DNA of 64,000 bases from Cristatella mucedo. Its lineage: Eukaryota > Bryozoa > Phylactolaemata > Cristatellidae. The translations under genes and the position numbers were made by a program. This document shows, piece by piece, positions 32,935 to 45,119 of this stretch. The stretch's first letter is position 1. Every line of letters starts with the position of its first letter. Under the pieces are notes generated by a model. It saw only the letters and a program-made list of their open reading frames with translations, searched no databases and was not told the origin of the DNA. The stretch covers positions 2,996,001 to 3,060,000 of the forward strand of contig WPIO01000001.1 in NCBI GenBank assembly GCA_009760855.2. The letters are read 5' to 3'.

Positions 32935-33185
32935 TGTCGCAGCATTTAGCTGGTCCACGCCCTTTGTCCTTAGTATGCAGATGCGACACTGTGCGTGCTG
33001 CCGCTAATCGTATCTGGGTGTTGACCTTGTGTACGTCACCTTAAACCACGTTATGCTTGTTGACGACGTTGAGCATGCTACCACAACCATTCGATCGCGC
33101 TTCCTTCACAGTATATGTAAAATGCACAGACAGAGATTGAATTCTCTGAGAGAGCTCAACAAACGTATTATTATTCTTATTTTCA
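32935..33185 (+). mobile_element. Old L2-like LINE 3' end
   Basis: Follows the 3' UTR of copy A (CATTTAGCTGG, GTGCGTGCTGCC, CACGTTAT, ATTCGATCGCG, ATGTAAAATGC...ATTATTATT) at lower identity. Confidence 0.65.
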
Positions 33186-33439
33186 TTAACCCGCTAACTC
33201 CGATCAGTAGACAGATCAATACGCTCGCCCGACAGCCCTGAAACAGGTGAGTGTATAGCCAAAACACTGACCGTGATTCTTACTGGTGGAGAACAACTAT
33301 CGGTCTGGCTGAGGAGGTCCTGACATTGTTCGCGTCCTACTTTTTCCAATCGTATTCAATCAGTGTCCAGCACCGGTCATGTCTCATCCAGCAGTCAACT
33401 GCGAAGTCGCACAAAGGTTCGTTCTCTGTACTTGGCTAT

Positions 33440-34040
33440 TTTTCTATTTATACGGAGCCTCCAGAAAAGTTACTCGCGATCATCGGCGATCGGCGATCGC
33501 TTATTCGCTGCCGACATCCAGCTGTATTTGTCCTTTAAACCGTCGCAGCCCGACGCTTCGACCGATAAACTGAACGCTCGTCTTGCAGACAGACAGTGCG
33601 ATCTTGGATGTCGGCAAATTTCCTTAAACTACATGAGGATAAACCTGAACTCCTACACATTTGCCACCGCAAGCGTGCGGCTGGACTAGGCGGCTTTGTT
33701 CTTCTAATTGGTGATGCTGTTGTGCGACCGTCGAAGTTCGAGCAAAATCTAGGCGACCTCTCCGATAATTGGTTTTAAGTTCGAAAACTTAATTAAGAAG
33801 ACCGGCTCCACAGCTAGCCATCACGTTGGACCCCTGTTCAAGTACTTAGAGACAGGCAACCGTGGCGGCTTGCTAAAAACGATACCTTTAGCAGCTGCTC
33901 ACTGCTTCGGCTGGACGACTACTGCAAATCTATTTTGGCTGGGCTGCCGAAAAAAAGCCATCAATCCTCCACTGCTGGCTATGAGAATGGCTGCAAGGCT
34001 AGCGAGCGAATCTCAATAGTTCAGCCACGCGTTCCCCTTT
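33440..34040 (+). mobile_element. Eroded LINE reverse transcriptase fragment
   Basis: In broken frames: an ADIQLYLSFKPSQP-like segment (equivalent to [15 protein letters not shown]), then MSANFLKLHEDKPELL (equivalent to [16 protein letters not shown]), then a DYCKSILAGLP-like segment. Clearly older than copies A-C. Confidence 0.75.
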
Positions 34041-34044
34041 TCTG

Positions 34045-35330
34045 AATGAGCTGCGATGGCTCCCGCTCCACGATCCACAGATGAAAAAGCAAAACTACTA
34101 CTCTTACCCTCAAGGCCTGTAATAGCTTGGCGCCTTTGTAACGGCGAAAGCGTTCGTTCTCTTCGTACTCCGGCGTCGAAAGCGACAGTTTATTGTGGGC
34201 CTGTTAGTAGCGGTTACGCGGCAGTCTCCGGACCGACCGACGGAGTCGACGGCGAAAACTCCCGAAGCTCGAGTACATAAATTTACCCTACGCCACGGTG
34301 GCGCTCGCCGGACCGACGGAGTGAACTTTGCCCAAACTCCCGAGTATAACAAACTACTCAACGCCTGCTTCGCTAGCGATGGTTCCGACCCCGAATGCGG
34401 ACCGCTACAGCACCGCAAGGTGCGAGCAGCTCACCGAGTGGCCGACAGAACAGCGGCAGCGCAATTTAAGTTGCACTTAGCTGTTCTTCGCCGTAGGCTC
34501 GACTCTCGCGCTCTCGAAGTGAAGTCTCGCATCGACTGCGGAAGCTGCAGCCACGAGCTCTGCCAGTCGTCTCCATTGTTGTCTCTCTCATCTGAACTCC
34601 TGACCTCACGGTAGCTGCTATTTTTTCGGCCTTCACTCCTGTTGTCCGTTCTCAGGCTGCGTTCGTTACCGCCTGTAGCCTATTAGATGGCTCCTGCGCC
34701 AGCTTGCCATCACCTAGCTCTATGTCTATTTAAGCATATTGGTCGATGCACATCCTGACCGCATCATCAGCACCAGGCACCATTCTAACTGCAGTGGGTC
34801 TACACCCGGTGTCCTAGTCAAACACACGCGAGCACATTAGTTGACCATCTCCATTCGCTGCACAATGCGCCATTCTAACCTGAGGTAGATGGACTGGAAG
34901 CCGGGTCAGTACTAGCTGCCCTAGTCGAACCCACTAAGGCAAGGGCTCGCATCTCCGGTGCTGTGAAGACAGGCGAAGCGAAAATATGGACGGGCCGGCG
35001 ATGCTTGAAAGCAGGTGCCACACATAGCCAGAGAGTTACCTCCTCCGAGCGGCGTTGCCTAGCCTCGTGCTGGATGGGCACTGTGACCAGCGGGGCGAGC
35101 ATGTCAAGTTTTTCCTTTGTGTGTGTGATTCTGATCCTTGAGATCAAGTGGGATGTAGTTTGTGCGTCTGTGCGTGTGCGAACCAAACGATAAGCTGTTT
35201 CTCGGGATGGAGCCGACCGCGGCCTTCGATATGTCTTGCGTAGCGTTCCAAAGCTTGGATGGCTTTTGGAACGCTTCGTTGGCTGGCTGCTGAATCTCTA
35301 GAGGGAGATCGAGCAAAGTCGCAACGAATA
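34045..35330. other. GC-rich stretch, no gene recognised
   Basis: The 139-codon plus frame at 34195-34614 has no motif I know. A CCGGACCGACGGAGT-like unit occurs twice at about 34,232-34,322. Confidence 0.4.
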
Positions 35331-36250
35331 GAGTGAGTGGCACATGTGTTCGCTCTTTGCAATGCGAGGCGGGCCTTCACGTTTGCCTCGAGTCTCCCGC
35401 AGGCAGTGCAAGACGACTACGCCAAGCTTCGCCTGGCCCTAGTGAGGGCATTCGCCTGGCTGGCCGGCAGACCCGCTTGCTGCACGCTGATCGCGTAAAG
35501 GCTGGTCCGACTGAGAGGGTCGAATGGAGCGACCGGAAGCGGCAGCAGCGATCGCCGACGGTGTGCCGGGCGACAAAGGTTTGCCAGGCTGCCGCCGGAG
35601 TGGCCGCTGTGTCCGGCAGAGATGGGGCATCCGCGCGAGAGTCGGCAGCGTCCGACAGCGAGGCAACGGCCTGCGATACAGCGAAAGCTGCGAAGGCGAC
35701 GCTGGCCTTCGATGATCCGGTGGGCCGTGACGCGGCAGCGCAGGGCGGAGAGTGTGCGCACGCAAGGAGTGTGTGCACAGGCCGAATGCACGGCGGCAGA
35801 GTCGGCAGAAGAGGCTCGAGCGTTCGAGCGGCGGCCGAGGTTCGCAAAGCGGCGGCTGCGGAAGTCGGCTCGACCGACGACGACGGCCGGCGGACCACGT
35901 TGCCGGCTGGTCGCGAAAGGCCGCGCTTGCGCCAGCGCGCCTCCTCCTGCGAGCGGCTGTGAGGTGCTCCGCATGCCTGTGGGGTCACCTGCTCAGCCGC
36001 CGGTACCCTCCCCGATCCCGGATACGAGAGGCAAATATCAGCACGACGGGGCAGAGGAAATTGGCAGCCGCCAGCCAGCTTCGCATGCAGTCGGTGCTGC
36101 GGCGCGGCATTGGCATAACGGCCAACATCAACAGCTGCTCCCACAGGCAAGCTGGCTGGCTACCTTACAGCGGCTCAAAAAAGTGATTAGGGGTCCGTAC
36201 CGTCATTTAAACACAATCCCATGCCCGCTGACCTACAGATCAGTCCACGA
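35330..36250. other. GC-rich stretch open in several frames; possible gag-like remnant
   Basis: All three plus frames and two minus frames stay open for 100-257 codons, a sign of low stop-codon density in GC-rich DNA rather than several genes. One plus frame near 35,400 reads VQDDYAKLRLALVRAF, vaguely like the gag of Gypsy-type retroelements. I do not assign a gene. Confidence 0.3.
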
Positions 36251-36390
36251 CGTAGTCTGAGAGCCGACGAGGGCGCTGTAGTTCCGACTGCATGCGAAGC
36301 TGACTGCTGCCAATTTCCTCTGCGCCGTTGCACTGATCTTTGCCTCGTATCGGGGAGGGAGGGTACTGGCGGCTGAGCCGGTGACTGCAC
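35985..36390. repeat. Inverted repeat, arms about 120 bp
   Basis: The segment at about 35,985-36,110 (CTGCTCAGCCGCCGGTACCC ... GCATGCAGTCGG) matches the reverse complement of about 36,270-36,390 with scattered differences, including the shared core CAGAGGAAATTGGCAGC. About 160 bp separate the arms. Confidence 0.75.
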
Positions 36391-36399
36391 AGCTTCGAG

Positions 36400-36910
36400 C
36401 TGGTGACCCCACAGCTTCAAGACCATTGGCGAAAGAAGCCTTCGGTCTGCAGGTCCGCGACTGTTGAGCTCACTTTCGCTATACTTACGAAACGACCTGT
36501 CCTCTTCAGCTGCCGACTGTAAAAATAAATGCATTTCATTTGTATAGCACCCACAGAGAACTTAATCTCTATTCAGGATCTTCAAATATGCCTCGGGCTC
36601 GAGCCCACGACCTCAGCCAGACCTCGGTCGAGGCGAGTACCTTAACCGCTGGACCAAACGAACGACTGTAGCAAGTTCTTTCCAGAATTCCTGAGCTGCT
36701 TACTCTGTGCTAATCACTTCCAGGACTTCACATTTCTGACTCGGCTGCTGCTTATCACTTTCTCTTTGCTTCTTCGTATAATGAAGTCTTGTGTGGGCTC
36801 CCGTCTGTGGGCATCGACTGCCTCTTAGGCCTCGATCGACGTCCTATATAAAGCACTCCGGCATAGCATCCAATTAGTCTTGGTGGCTTTGTGGAGTTAC
36901 TGGCCGAGAT
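36400..36910 (+). mobile_element. LINE 3' fragment (family X, copy 3), split by a SINE
   Basis: Follows the same order as copy 1 (GACCATTGGCGAAAGAAGCC, CTGCAGGTCC, CTGCCGACT...TTCCTGAGCTGC...TGGCTTTGTGGAGTTACTGG). The left and right parts are continuous in copy 1 but separated here by a 141-bp SINE. Confidence 0.75.
36522..36662 (-). mobile_element. tRNA-derived SINE with 8-bp target duplication
   Basis: Reverse complement gives TTTGGTCCAGCGGTTAAGG, GTGGGCTCGAGCCCGAGGC and the ...CTGAATAGAGATTAAGTTCTC tail. It is flanked by identical CGACTGTA at 36,514-36,521 and 36,663-36,670, so the insertion boundaries are exact. Confidence 0.88.
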
Positions 36911-37084
36911 TCGCTAATTTTTTGGCTTTTAATAAGCTTTCCTGGCTTATGTTTAGGTCTTATCTCAGTGTGAGCATTCAGAGAGGTCAATGTCAATGGC
37001 CATCTAGTCATCTAGTGAGACTTTACAGTATGCAGTCTGATTCCAGAGATCTGTTTTAGGTCTACTTTCTAATCACACTGTATG

Positions 37085-37796
<712 letters not shown>

Positions 37797-37799
37797 GCA

Positions 37800-38830
37800 A
37801 TCGCCGATCGCAATCTAGCCCTTCTTTTATTTGTATGCGACACGTACGCAACTGCACTTTTGCTTTGATTTTTTGAGCCTTTGCCTTTACCTTCGATAAT
37901 CTCAACCTATCTCGACTCCTTAAGCAGGAAGCGTTGCTGACATTCGCACTTGGATGGTAGCAAACCTTCTTAAATCGCAAAAGAACCAAAATTTAATTAC
38001 TGGTTATGAGAAAGCCTAGTGTTACTCGTAAGCTGGAAAGCCCAGACCAATATATGGACCAGCTCTGCAGATCTCGCATAGCTTCGGCTCGGAATCAGAG
38101 TGTCCTGCTAAAAAATGACTGTTTACTGAACGGCGGCATCGGCGCCAGTCTAGTTTCCCTAGTTTAATCTACCCAGCATTGCAAAAACTAGGGTCATGTA
38201 TAGGATGGCATAGATAAGCTAGTGTATGCATTCGCGACATTCCGGCAGGACTTCTGTACCTCACTACTTGCAAGCCTTCCTGCTTGTACAGTAAGGTGCC
38301 CATGGCTTCGCAAACGTCGGCAGCTGTTCACCCCCTTCTCAGCACTCTTCACCGGCTCATCATCAAGCAGCGTACCGACTGTTATTTCCTGCCGCTACCT
38401 TTAGGTGCTTTGGACTGTCTCTTGCTCTGGCCTACGCGGTGTCTGCCATTCCTTACTAATCAGGCTTCTCGTCTCGCCGCCTGCTCTTATTATTTCGATC
38501 CTGGTGTGCTGCCATAATCGGACTTCAAATCCCTTGGAGACGTCGTCTTAATTTCATGTGCTCGCGAAGCCAGGAACTTACTCTAGACTGACGTCACGCA
38601 ATCTTTCAATTGTATAACATTAAAAAAGAAGCTAAAAGCCTACCATCTCCTCTGCAGTATTTGCTTTGTCCACGTGACTTTAACTTGGCGTTCTTTTACG
38701 TGCTGAACAGGTGCCATACTATATCTAACTAATTTACACGGTTCCTTTTCAGCACGCTCTGAGCGATAACGAGATATGGTTTTCATGGGGTGCTTATTTA
38801 ATATTGCTACTATTACTTGTAACCCAGGTT
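37800..38830 (+). mobile_element. Eroded L2-like LINE remnant
   Basis: Fragments in order: a TWMVANLLKSQK-like segment, ATFRQDFCTSLLASLPACTVR (equivalent to [21 protein letters not shown]), LFTGSSSSS where LHWLPVKQR is expected, then AAAAAAGAAGCTAAAAGCC near 38,622. Frames are broken throughout. Confidence 0.65.
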
Positions 38831-38834
38831 ATTT

Positions 38835-40820
38835 CTGATTTGAAGAAGAATATAGAACGGGCATCGCCGAGCTAGCAACCCAGACGAATGGAAAGTCGAA
38901 TAGCCGCTCAGTTAATCCGTGGCAACCTATAAGCTGGAGAATCGTGCAGTTTGTAGGGCTGAACTAGGTACTGCGATCCTGCCTTAGCTATAGCCGGATA
39001 GTACTGATAGGGAGAGTTGACCCGGCATTATAATGGGGCGGTTTGTTTGGAGGCTCTTCAGCCAGGGCAGCAGGGATCTGCCCCCAGCATGCACTTGCTG
39101 GTGCTCGGCTGGAGCAACAGAAGTGCCAGCAGCATCGACAGATCAGAAGCCAGAACGTGTGGGTTCGCGAGCTGAGTTGTAATTAGTTCGCGTGCACATG
39201 CTAGCTAATACGTGTATTCCCGAGAGACTATGGAGGCACAATCTAGGACCATCGCTTTAGCATGCAGTTCTCAATAATTTACTGGCATTAAGCTAAAGAA
39301 ATTCGTTATCGAAAATTACCTCACGACTTCGCATTAGTGGCTGACTTGGCGCCGTCTACGTGACTACCGTCTACTTGTCCCTCTTTGCATTTCAAGATGC
39401 ACACTTTAAATGCTCCGATGCACTAGCTTTACTGCGAGCTGTATATACGAAGGAAGCAGCTGTTGCACTCGCCTTTCGTTACTACTTGTCTACAGCAAGT
39501 CAGCTTGCAATCCCTTCGAATACGTCAGAAGCATCAGACTAGTTAGTGCACATGCAGTTGCTCCAGCTCAATGCTGCCTCGTCCAGGTCAGGATCTCCAA
39601 TGCCCTGGGAAATGCCTAGGTTTTGGAAGGCAATGAGACCATCTGTACCGTTGCGGCTCACTCCCCTCGAGATGGTGGTGTGTGTGCCGAGGCAATGCAC
39701 CTGTGGAGCTGTGATGTTTCGCCACATGGAAGCATGGCCCTGTTCAACCAATAGTGCTTGAGGCTGTTTTGGTAGACCGCCTTACCATTTCTTGCTGAAC
39801 CCTGTGACATCCGACAAATGTGCACGAGCCCTTAACAAGCCCCTTGAGCTCAACCCCTATACGAGCTGCAGCTCTTCGAAATAGCCAATCACCGCCATCT
39901 TTACGCGAGCAGCAACCTATTGCCTATTTCAGCGCTCGAACCTTAATGACTTGCTGGGTGGCTGACAGCTCATATAGTCCTTAAAACTGCACGTATTTGA
40001 CCTCTGACCTCATCTAGCTTGGGAACTCCCCTACCCTTGTCAACTGGATAGTCCGAAGGTTCGCCCTGATTGACGTGGGCCTACATTGTCACGTGTATCT
40101 ACTTCCACTAACACACAGCTGACTTCTTTAGCAGGATTTCACCTGATGTCAGAAGCACTGCCCTTCAGTGTGTCTAGAAGTATGGAGTTAACGAACCTCA
40201 CACAATTGGCAGTGTGCTCCTCCCCAGAGGCCTGCCTCATCCTTGTCAATGTCTGCCTCCAATACGTTCTCCCTGTCCTGGCTAGCCGCATCTGTCCGGC
40301 TTGGACACGATGTTTACACTGGCTATGTAAAGGAGTGTGTGATGTCGTACTTGTAAGCATAGATGAGCCTCAACTAGAGGAGGAAATTGGCTTCGTTTAT
40401 TGTCGAGCCACGTCAGCGAGAGCAAAGAGGAGAATGAAGTGTCTGCAAAAGGCACAAAAATGCTTGACAATTCCACGAAGCTCACCGAAACTAGTGAATC
40501 CTAAAAAGATGCCCTGGAGGACAAGGGTTACCCACCCCCAGCACTGGCAGCCTCTTCCTAGCTGAAGTAAATGTATGCTACTCTCTGCATGCGAGCGCCT
40601 CAGCCTCTTGGGTATAAGGTCACCGAACGAAGTAGTGCTAGAAGTAAAACGCTTAGTACGGTCGAGTGGCATCTCTCAGGTGCTAACTGAAGCAGCTCCC
40701 AAAATAGTGGCCACAGGGCCAGTGTGACCTCAACCAGGCACCTCACACGTAGATCAGATAAACGGTGTGCGACAGCCTCTGTCCGGCATTATTAAGGGCG
40801 GCAGCGTTCTAGTGGAAGTG
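38835..40820. other. Long stretch without recognised genes
   Basis: The 159-codon plus frame at 40086-40565 and overlapping minus frames show no family motif and no splice-compatible homology I can see. Some of it may be the 5' part of the LINE whose tail lies at 40,823. Confidence 0.4.
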
Positions 40821-40822
40821 AA

Positions 40823-40935
40823 TAATAATAATGATAGTTATATCATTAAGTCTTTGGTATAGCGCCACAACGTAACTTAATCTCTCTCCAGGTGCTTTAC
40901 AGATCGAAGCAAGAGACTAAATAATCACTAGTCAA
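40823..40935 (-). mobile_element. LINE 3' tail (ATT repeats, GTAAAGCACCTGGAGAGAGA)
   Basis: Reverse complement matches the terminal 80-90 bp of the L2-like LINE, ending in ATTATTATT. The rest of the copy is too diverged to follow. Confidence 0.65.
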
Positions 40936-41004
40936 CGAAAAGCAGGATATCCTGCTCAGACAAGCATGCAAAAGCATTCAAGAATTCGCTGCTTAAAAGA
41001 TAGA

Positions 41005-41005
<1 letters not shown>

Positions 41006-41083
<78 letters not shown>
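41006..41083. repeat. (GA)n microsatellite
   Basis: Pure GA run. Confidence 0.97.
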
Positions 41084-41085
<2 letters not shown>

Positions 41086-41800
41086 GATGTACGTTTGAAA
41101 GAAAGCGGGTCCAGCATCACCAACTTTTATCATTTTGAAAGTGCACGACGTTCTCATTCCAGTACTTCTCGTCTCGTCGACGGAAGTTACTGCTGATTCG
41201 CTAGGCGGCATTGACCAGTGGGAAGAGAGCCCATTCAATTTGCACACATTCGACGGAAAAAATTCACTTTCATTTTCAGTTCAAATTGAACTTAACATTT
41301 AGTTGGATGGAAAGTTATTGGAATGCTGATGTGCATTTGCGAGAAACTGCAAGTGTATAAGGCTATTGGTTGAAAATCAGTAGTACAACTTGTACATTGT
41401 GATCCAAATCGAGGTGCAGCAAGGTGATAGGGTTAAAAAAGCACACACAATTTAGTAAAGTAAAAGGTATCAAGTTTAACTAAATTAAGTGCTCAATATT
41501 TATCTCTTCATTGAAGTGGTACCTGGAAAACTAAAAAGTAAGCATTTATTTTTTCGAACAACAATGTCCTGTTTTGATAAGAATGAATTCCGACAAAAAA
41601 GAGCCAAGGGCATCGATTTTATGTGTGGCTATCGCAGAGGCGAACGCTAGAGAAAAGCAACGGGAGAAGCCAATACGCGTCGCACTTAAGAAACTTGACG
41701 TAAGCTGAACTTTCGTCAAACGCAGCAACAGCGAGAGACCGATGCAGAAGCTATGAGCGTCGCAGCGAGATTCCACCTCCAAGCTTTCAGCTTCTTCACA

Positions 41801-41850
41801 AATCCAATTCTAAATTCACATGCTTTTGCATGGGAATTTAGAATTGGATT
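41801..41850. repeat. 50-bp near-perfect palindrome
   Basis: Two 23-base arms (AATCCAATTCTAAATTC...CATGC) with one mismatch around a TTTT loop. Isolated; no gene nearby. Confidence 0.9.
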
Positions 41851-41854
41851 AGAA

Positions 41855-43550
41855 TTGCCTTCCCTGGTGGAACTGTGAAAAGCAGCAAGTTATTTCGAGA
41901 GCAGCTGTAGCTTCACCAGCTCTTTTCATGATGGGAAACCATCCCAAGACCAGCTGACAAAGGACGATCTAAACCGTTTTATAAAGCATCGAGGCACCAA
42001 CACAGGCGCCGGCCTCTCGGCGTTGGGTGAGCACAGCTGATCTAGGTTGGCGAACGTTCGATGTTGAGTCATCCTCGAGCTTACTGCTTCGTAATCAGTT
42101 TGGGTGGTTGATGGACCGAAGAGAAGGATCTGTGCGTTCTGGGCGCAGGCTCTGGGGGCAGGCTTTGTGCTCTGGATGGTCTACTTGTAGATGGGTGATC
42201 GGAGGCAGATGTAGCGTGTTACAGGCAGCGGTCATCGTTGTGGTCTGGGGCAATTGACCAATGAGAAACAGACCAAAACAAGCTCCCTCAGACGACGCCT
42301 TGTGAGATAAGACTAGTATATGGAACTCACCATTTCGTATGGTAAGACATACGTTCCTGCAGAAAACTTCCTGTAGAAGATGGTGGCTAGGTTTCCAATA
42401 CATTTAATGGAGGCGGTCGGTACCCGTTGAAAACCAATCGGCACCACAGGGTCGGATGCGGTCGGCTTTTCTGCTCGAGTAGATCGTAAAGAGCCATTTG
42501 TGTGGACGCAGAATCCCCGAGGATGGAAGCTCTATTGTGCAGAAAGCCTCACAGCAATAATATGTTCACTATTACATTGCATTACATTACACCGGTATTA
42601 TTATCTATGTTTTCCATAGCTCGTATGTTCCTTCGGTCACACACGTACTGATCACGGTGCCTTCAGCGAAAATATTAGTTCCTTTCGAGAAAATGAGCAG
42701 ACGTGCATGTTTACGGGTAAAGGCTTCACCATTTCTACCTTTTTCCTGCCATGAAATCTTACGATCTCCACTCCAGAGATCTATCCTGATGCCTGGCAAG
42801 AGTAGATGTAACTCTCACAGCACACCGAGACTCTAGTTTTGATTTCGACCAGATCGCACATATTACGCAGGATTAGTACGACAGCACTGTGGGCGTGGCC
42901 ACGCCCACAATATTTTCCAGCCCCAGTCGGACTCACAGCACTCCGAACGGCCAACAGGCGCAAAGGGTACCTACCTACTCGTTAGGCACTGCAGTCGGGG
43001 GGGGGGCGGTATCGCCTAGGAAAGCTGGATTTAATTGCAACGGGTCACCTGCGGTCGTATAACTCTCGAGCCCTGCAGCGAAATACTTTCTTCTCGTCCA
43101 CCGGCCTTGTGGACGCTGTCCACTCATTTTCCCTCTCACACTTACTGCATCTCACTCGCACGTTCTCTTTTCTCTCATGGCGCTCCAGAGCTGCTTCGAC
43201 GATGGCTACTACATGTGCATATACGCTCGCTCGCTTGCGTACGATGCAACACAGCCGTCGTTGTCATTGCCACAACTCGCTAGTGAGCGGAGCGTTCGTC
43301 TTCGTCGTGCCGCCTTCGTGCACAAGAGCCCCTGCAGCACTTCGAACTCTGAACTCTGAGGCTCGAGAGGGCGACTCGCTTCCGCAACTTGCCTGGATCA
43401 CAATTTCACGGACTGCAGATAGAGACACTATTATTGGTCATCGACGATTTGGTCCAGCAACTAAGAGTTTGTTTTTATCACTTGTTAGCTGTGTCTCTGT
43501 TAGCAGTATCGAGCGTAGTATTATCGTGCACGGCGATGGCCTAGAGCGTT
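41855..43550. other. Intergenic stretch, no gene recognised
   Basis: Only short frames. Contains the 22-bp perfect palindrome at 42,888-42,909 (reported separately) and a G-run near 43,001. Confidence 0.4.
42888..42909. promoter_or_regulatory. 22-bp perfect palindrome with two GC/CACCC boxes
   Basis: The sequence is its own reverse complement, pairing GGGCGTGG with CCACGCCC, which is the core of Sp/KLF-type sites. Its regulatory role is inference; no gene start is known nearby. Confidence 0.35.
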
Positions 43551-43555
43551 GAGCT

Positions 43556-44485
43556 AGCGGACGCAGCCGTCATAGTAGGATCGTGAGGCGATTGATATCG
43601 GCTGGCCTGTAAACTCTATAGTCCAGGCTAGCAATTTAAGAATCGGACACAACACTCGGCCAAGGTCGCTGTCGCCGCCAGCCGCCCTAAAGTTGCTGGA
43701 CGGGTTTCCGTGAGAACGAGAAAGGAGGCTGAAGAGCACCGGCGTTCCCGAGCTGCGAACGAGATGATGCAGCGGTCGTGTTAGGACCCGCAGGCTAATT
43801 GATGTCAGCTGGCCTGTCAACCCCATTGTCCCGGCTAGTTATGTAAGGGTAGGGCGACACTCGCTAGGGGTTCCTTCTTCCTCGTCGGCCCAGTTTCGGC
43901 GCTGTCGCCGGTAGTTGCCGGACTCGTTTCTTTGAAAGCGAGGTAGGAGGGTGGCTGTTCGCCGGCGATTGACGGGACAGAGCGAGGCAGCGCCCGAAGG
44001 ATTCGGCGGACTCCGCCGGAGATGCGGTCTTTTAGCACGCGCGGCTCGCTTTTCGTGTTTGTGTGCAGAGCGCGTGTGTGAGTTGTGTGGGTGTGTGTGT
44101 GTGTGTGTGCGTGCGTGCGTGCGCGCGTTTGCTTGTGTGTGTGTGTGTGTGTGTGTGTATGCGTGCGTGCGTGCGTGCACGTGGTCCCGGCATAGGAATT
44201 TGCCGATGCGAGTGAGAAGTAGTTCTGTGTGTTGTGTGAGATATTCCAGTTGTTCGGGCTCCTCCGCCTTATTTAGGTTGTTCCGCGCGATAGAAGTAGG
44301 TAGCTTAAGTGCGGAGAAGTATTTACCCCGCAAGCGTGCTTGTGCTGTTGAGAGCCTGCGAGGAATGCGGAGATAAAACTGAGCTAGACGCGCAGCGACA
44401 TTGTGCGCTTGCGAATAAAGCTCAGAAAAATCCCCTATTCGTGTCTCATTTTCCAATTCACGCCGCGAACTCACGACCCCCTTAG
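43556..44485 (-). repeat. Unclassified GC-rich interspersed repeat U, copy 2
   Basis: The first 600 bp are an inverted copy of 5,385-5,935. Beyond the GT/GC microsatellite at 44,090-44,185, unmatched sequence continues with an AATAAA at about 44,415. If the plus strand is the sense strand this could be a poly(A) signal inside an LTR, but no LTR pair was found. Confidence 0.65.
44090..44185. repeat. (GT)n with GC interruptions
   Basis: GTGTGTGC and GCGTGCGT blocks inside repeat U copy 2; the equivalent place in copy 1 has only a short CACGCACGCAC. Confidence 0.9.
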
Positions 44486-44606
44486 TAGCGATAAATAGGT
44501 CATCGCCAGAAACACTCGTTTCGCGGCGGCCTGCTTATAGCGCGTAGGCGCGCACCGAACCGCATTCGGCAGTAGGTTACGCCGCTTGGTAAGCGGCAGA
44601 TTACGC

Positions 44607-44957
44607 CTACTCCGCAGACCCTGCGGCATTGCAGTAAGTCCGGAGGTTGTATAGCACAGTCGGCCTTGTCCGAAGCAGTCCTGCTACCTGATCAAAATTA
44701 AAAATTAAACCAACAATCTCAGGATCCTTCAATCGATTCGGATTCTTCCAGAAACACTCGTGTACCAAAATCAGATCGTAGTCTAAGGGCGGCGAATCAA
44801 ACGTCCGGTAAGCGGCACTGGGTGGGCTGACGACCTTGACCTCTGCCGTTCGTATGTTCGTATGCTGCCATGTTGCTAGCGAGACGAGCGCGCGCTTTGT
44901 GGCACTTTGTGCGGTTTGCATAAACAATTTCGCTTTCGATTGGACAATTACAACCAT
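44607..44957 (-). CDS. Unrecognised 116-codon ORF divergent from CSTF3
   Basis: An ATG at 44957 opens 116 codons to a stop at 44607, beginning 54 bp from the CSTF3 start codon on the other strand. The first 40 residues are basic and serine/threonine-rich with few acidic residues, like a mitochondrial targeting segment; the remainder is not a family I know. Head-to-head placement would suit a bidirectional promoter, but the ORF may equally be chance or the first exon of a spliced gene. Confidence 0.25.
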   Translation of the reverse strand: MVVIVQSKAKLFMQTAQSATKRALVSLATWQHTNIRTAEVKVVSPPSAAYRTFDSPPLDYDLILVHECFWKNPNRLKDPEIVGLIFNFDQVAGLLRTRPTVLYNLRTYCNAAGSAE

Positions 44958-45011
44958 CTTCGATAGCCAAAACGGATCTTGGAAACTTCGTCGGTTTTTT
45001 GTGAGGCATCT

Positions 45012-45119
45012 ATGGTCATGAGTTCCGATCAGCCCACGGCTGCACCCGAAAGCAGTGTTCAGAGGGTGTCTAGTGCTAATACGGACAGTGATACTCCGAA
45101 TGCACCTCTGTTACCTGAG
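45012..45119 (+). CDS. CSTF3: CSTF3 exon 1 (36 codons)
   Basis: In-frame ATGs at 45012 and 45018; I take the first. Encodes a hydrophilic Ser/Thr/Pro-rich N-terminus. Ends GAG at the perfect donor GTAAGT. The N-terminus is poorly conserved in this family, so the assignment rests on frame and donor. Confidence 0.75.

Noticed and set aside
35377-36150. 257-codon minus-strand frame as a gene
   Set aside because: GC-rich DNA is open in most frames here, composition is Ala/Arg/Ser/Pro without domain motifs, and it overlaps an inverted repeat.
40086-40565. 159-codon plus-strand frame as a gene
   Set aside because: No recognisable motif, and overlapping frames are equally open; no splice-supported context.
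43556-44485. Full LTR retrotransposon
   Set aside because: An AATAAA and repeat U are present, but no second LTR, primer-binding site or pol frame was found.
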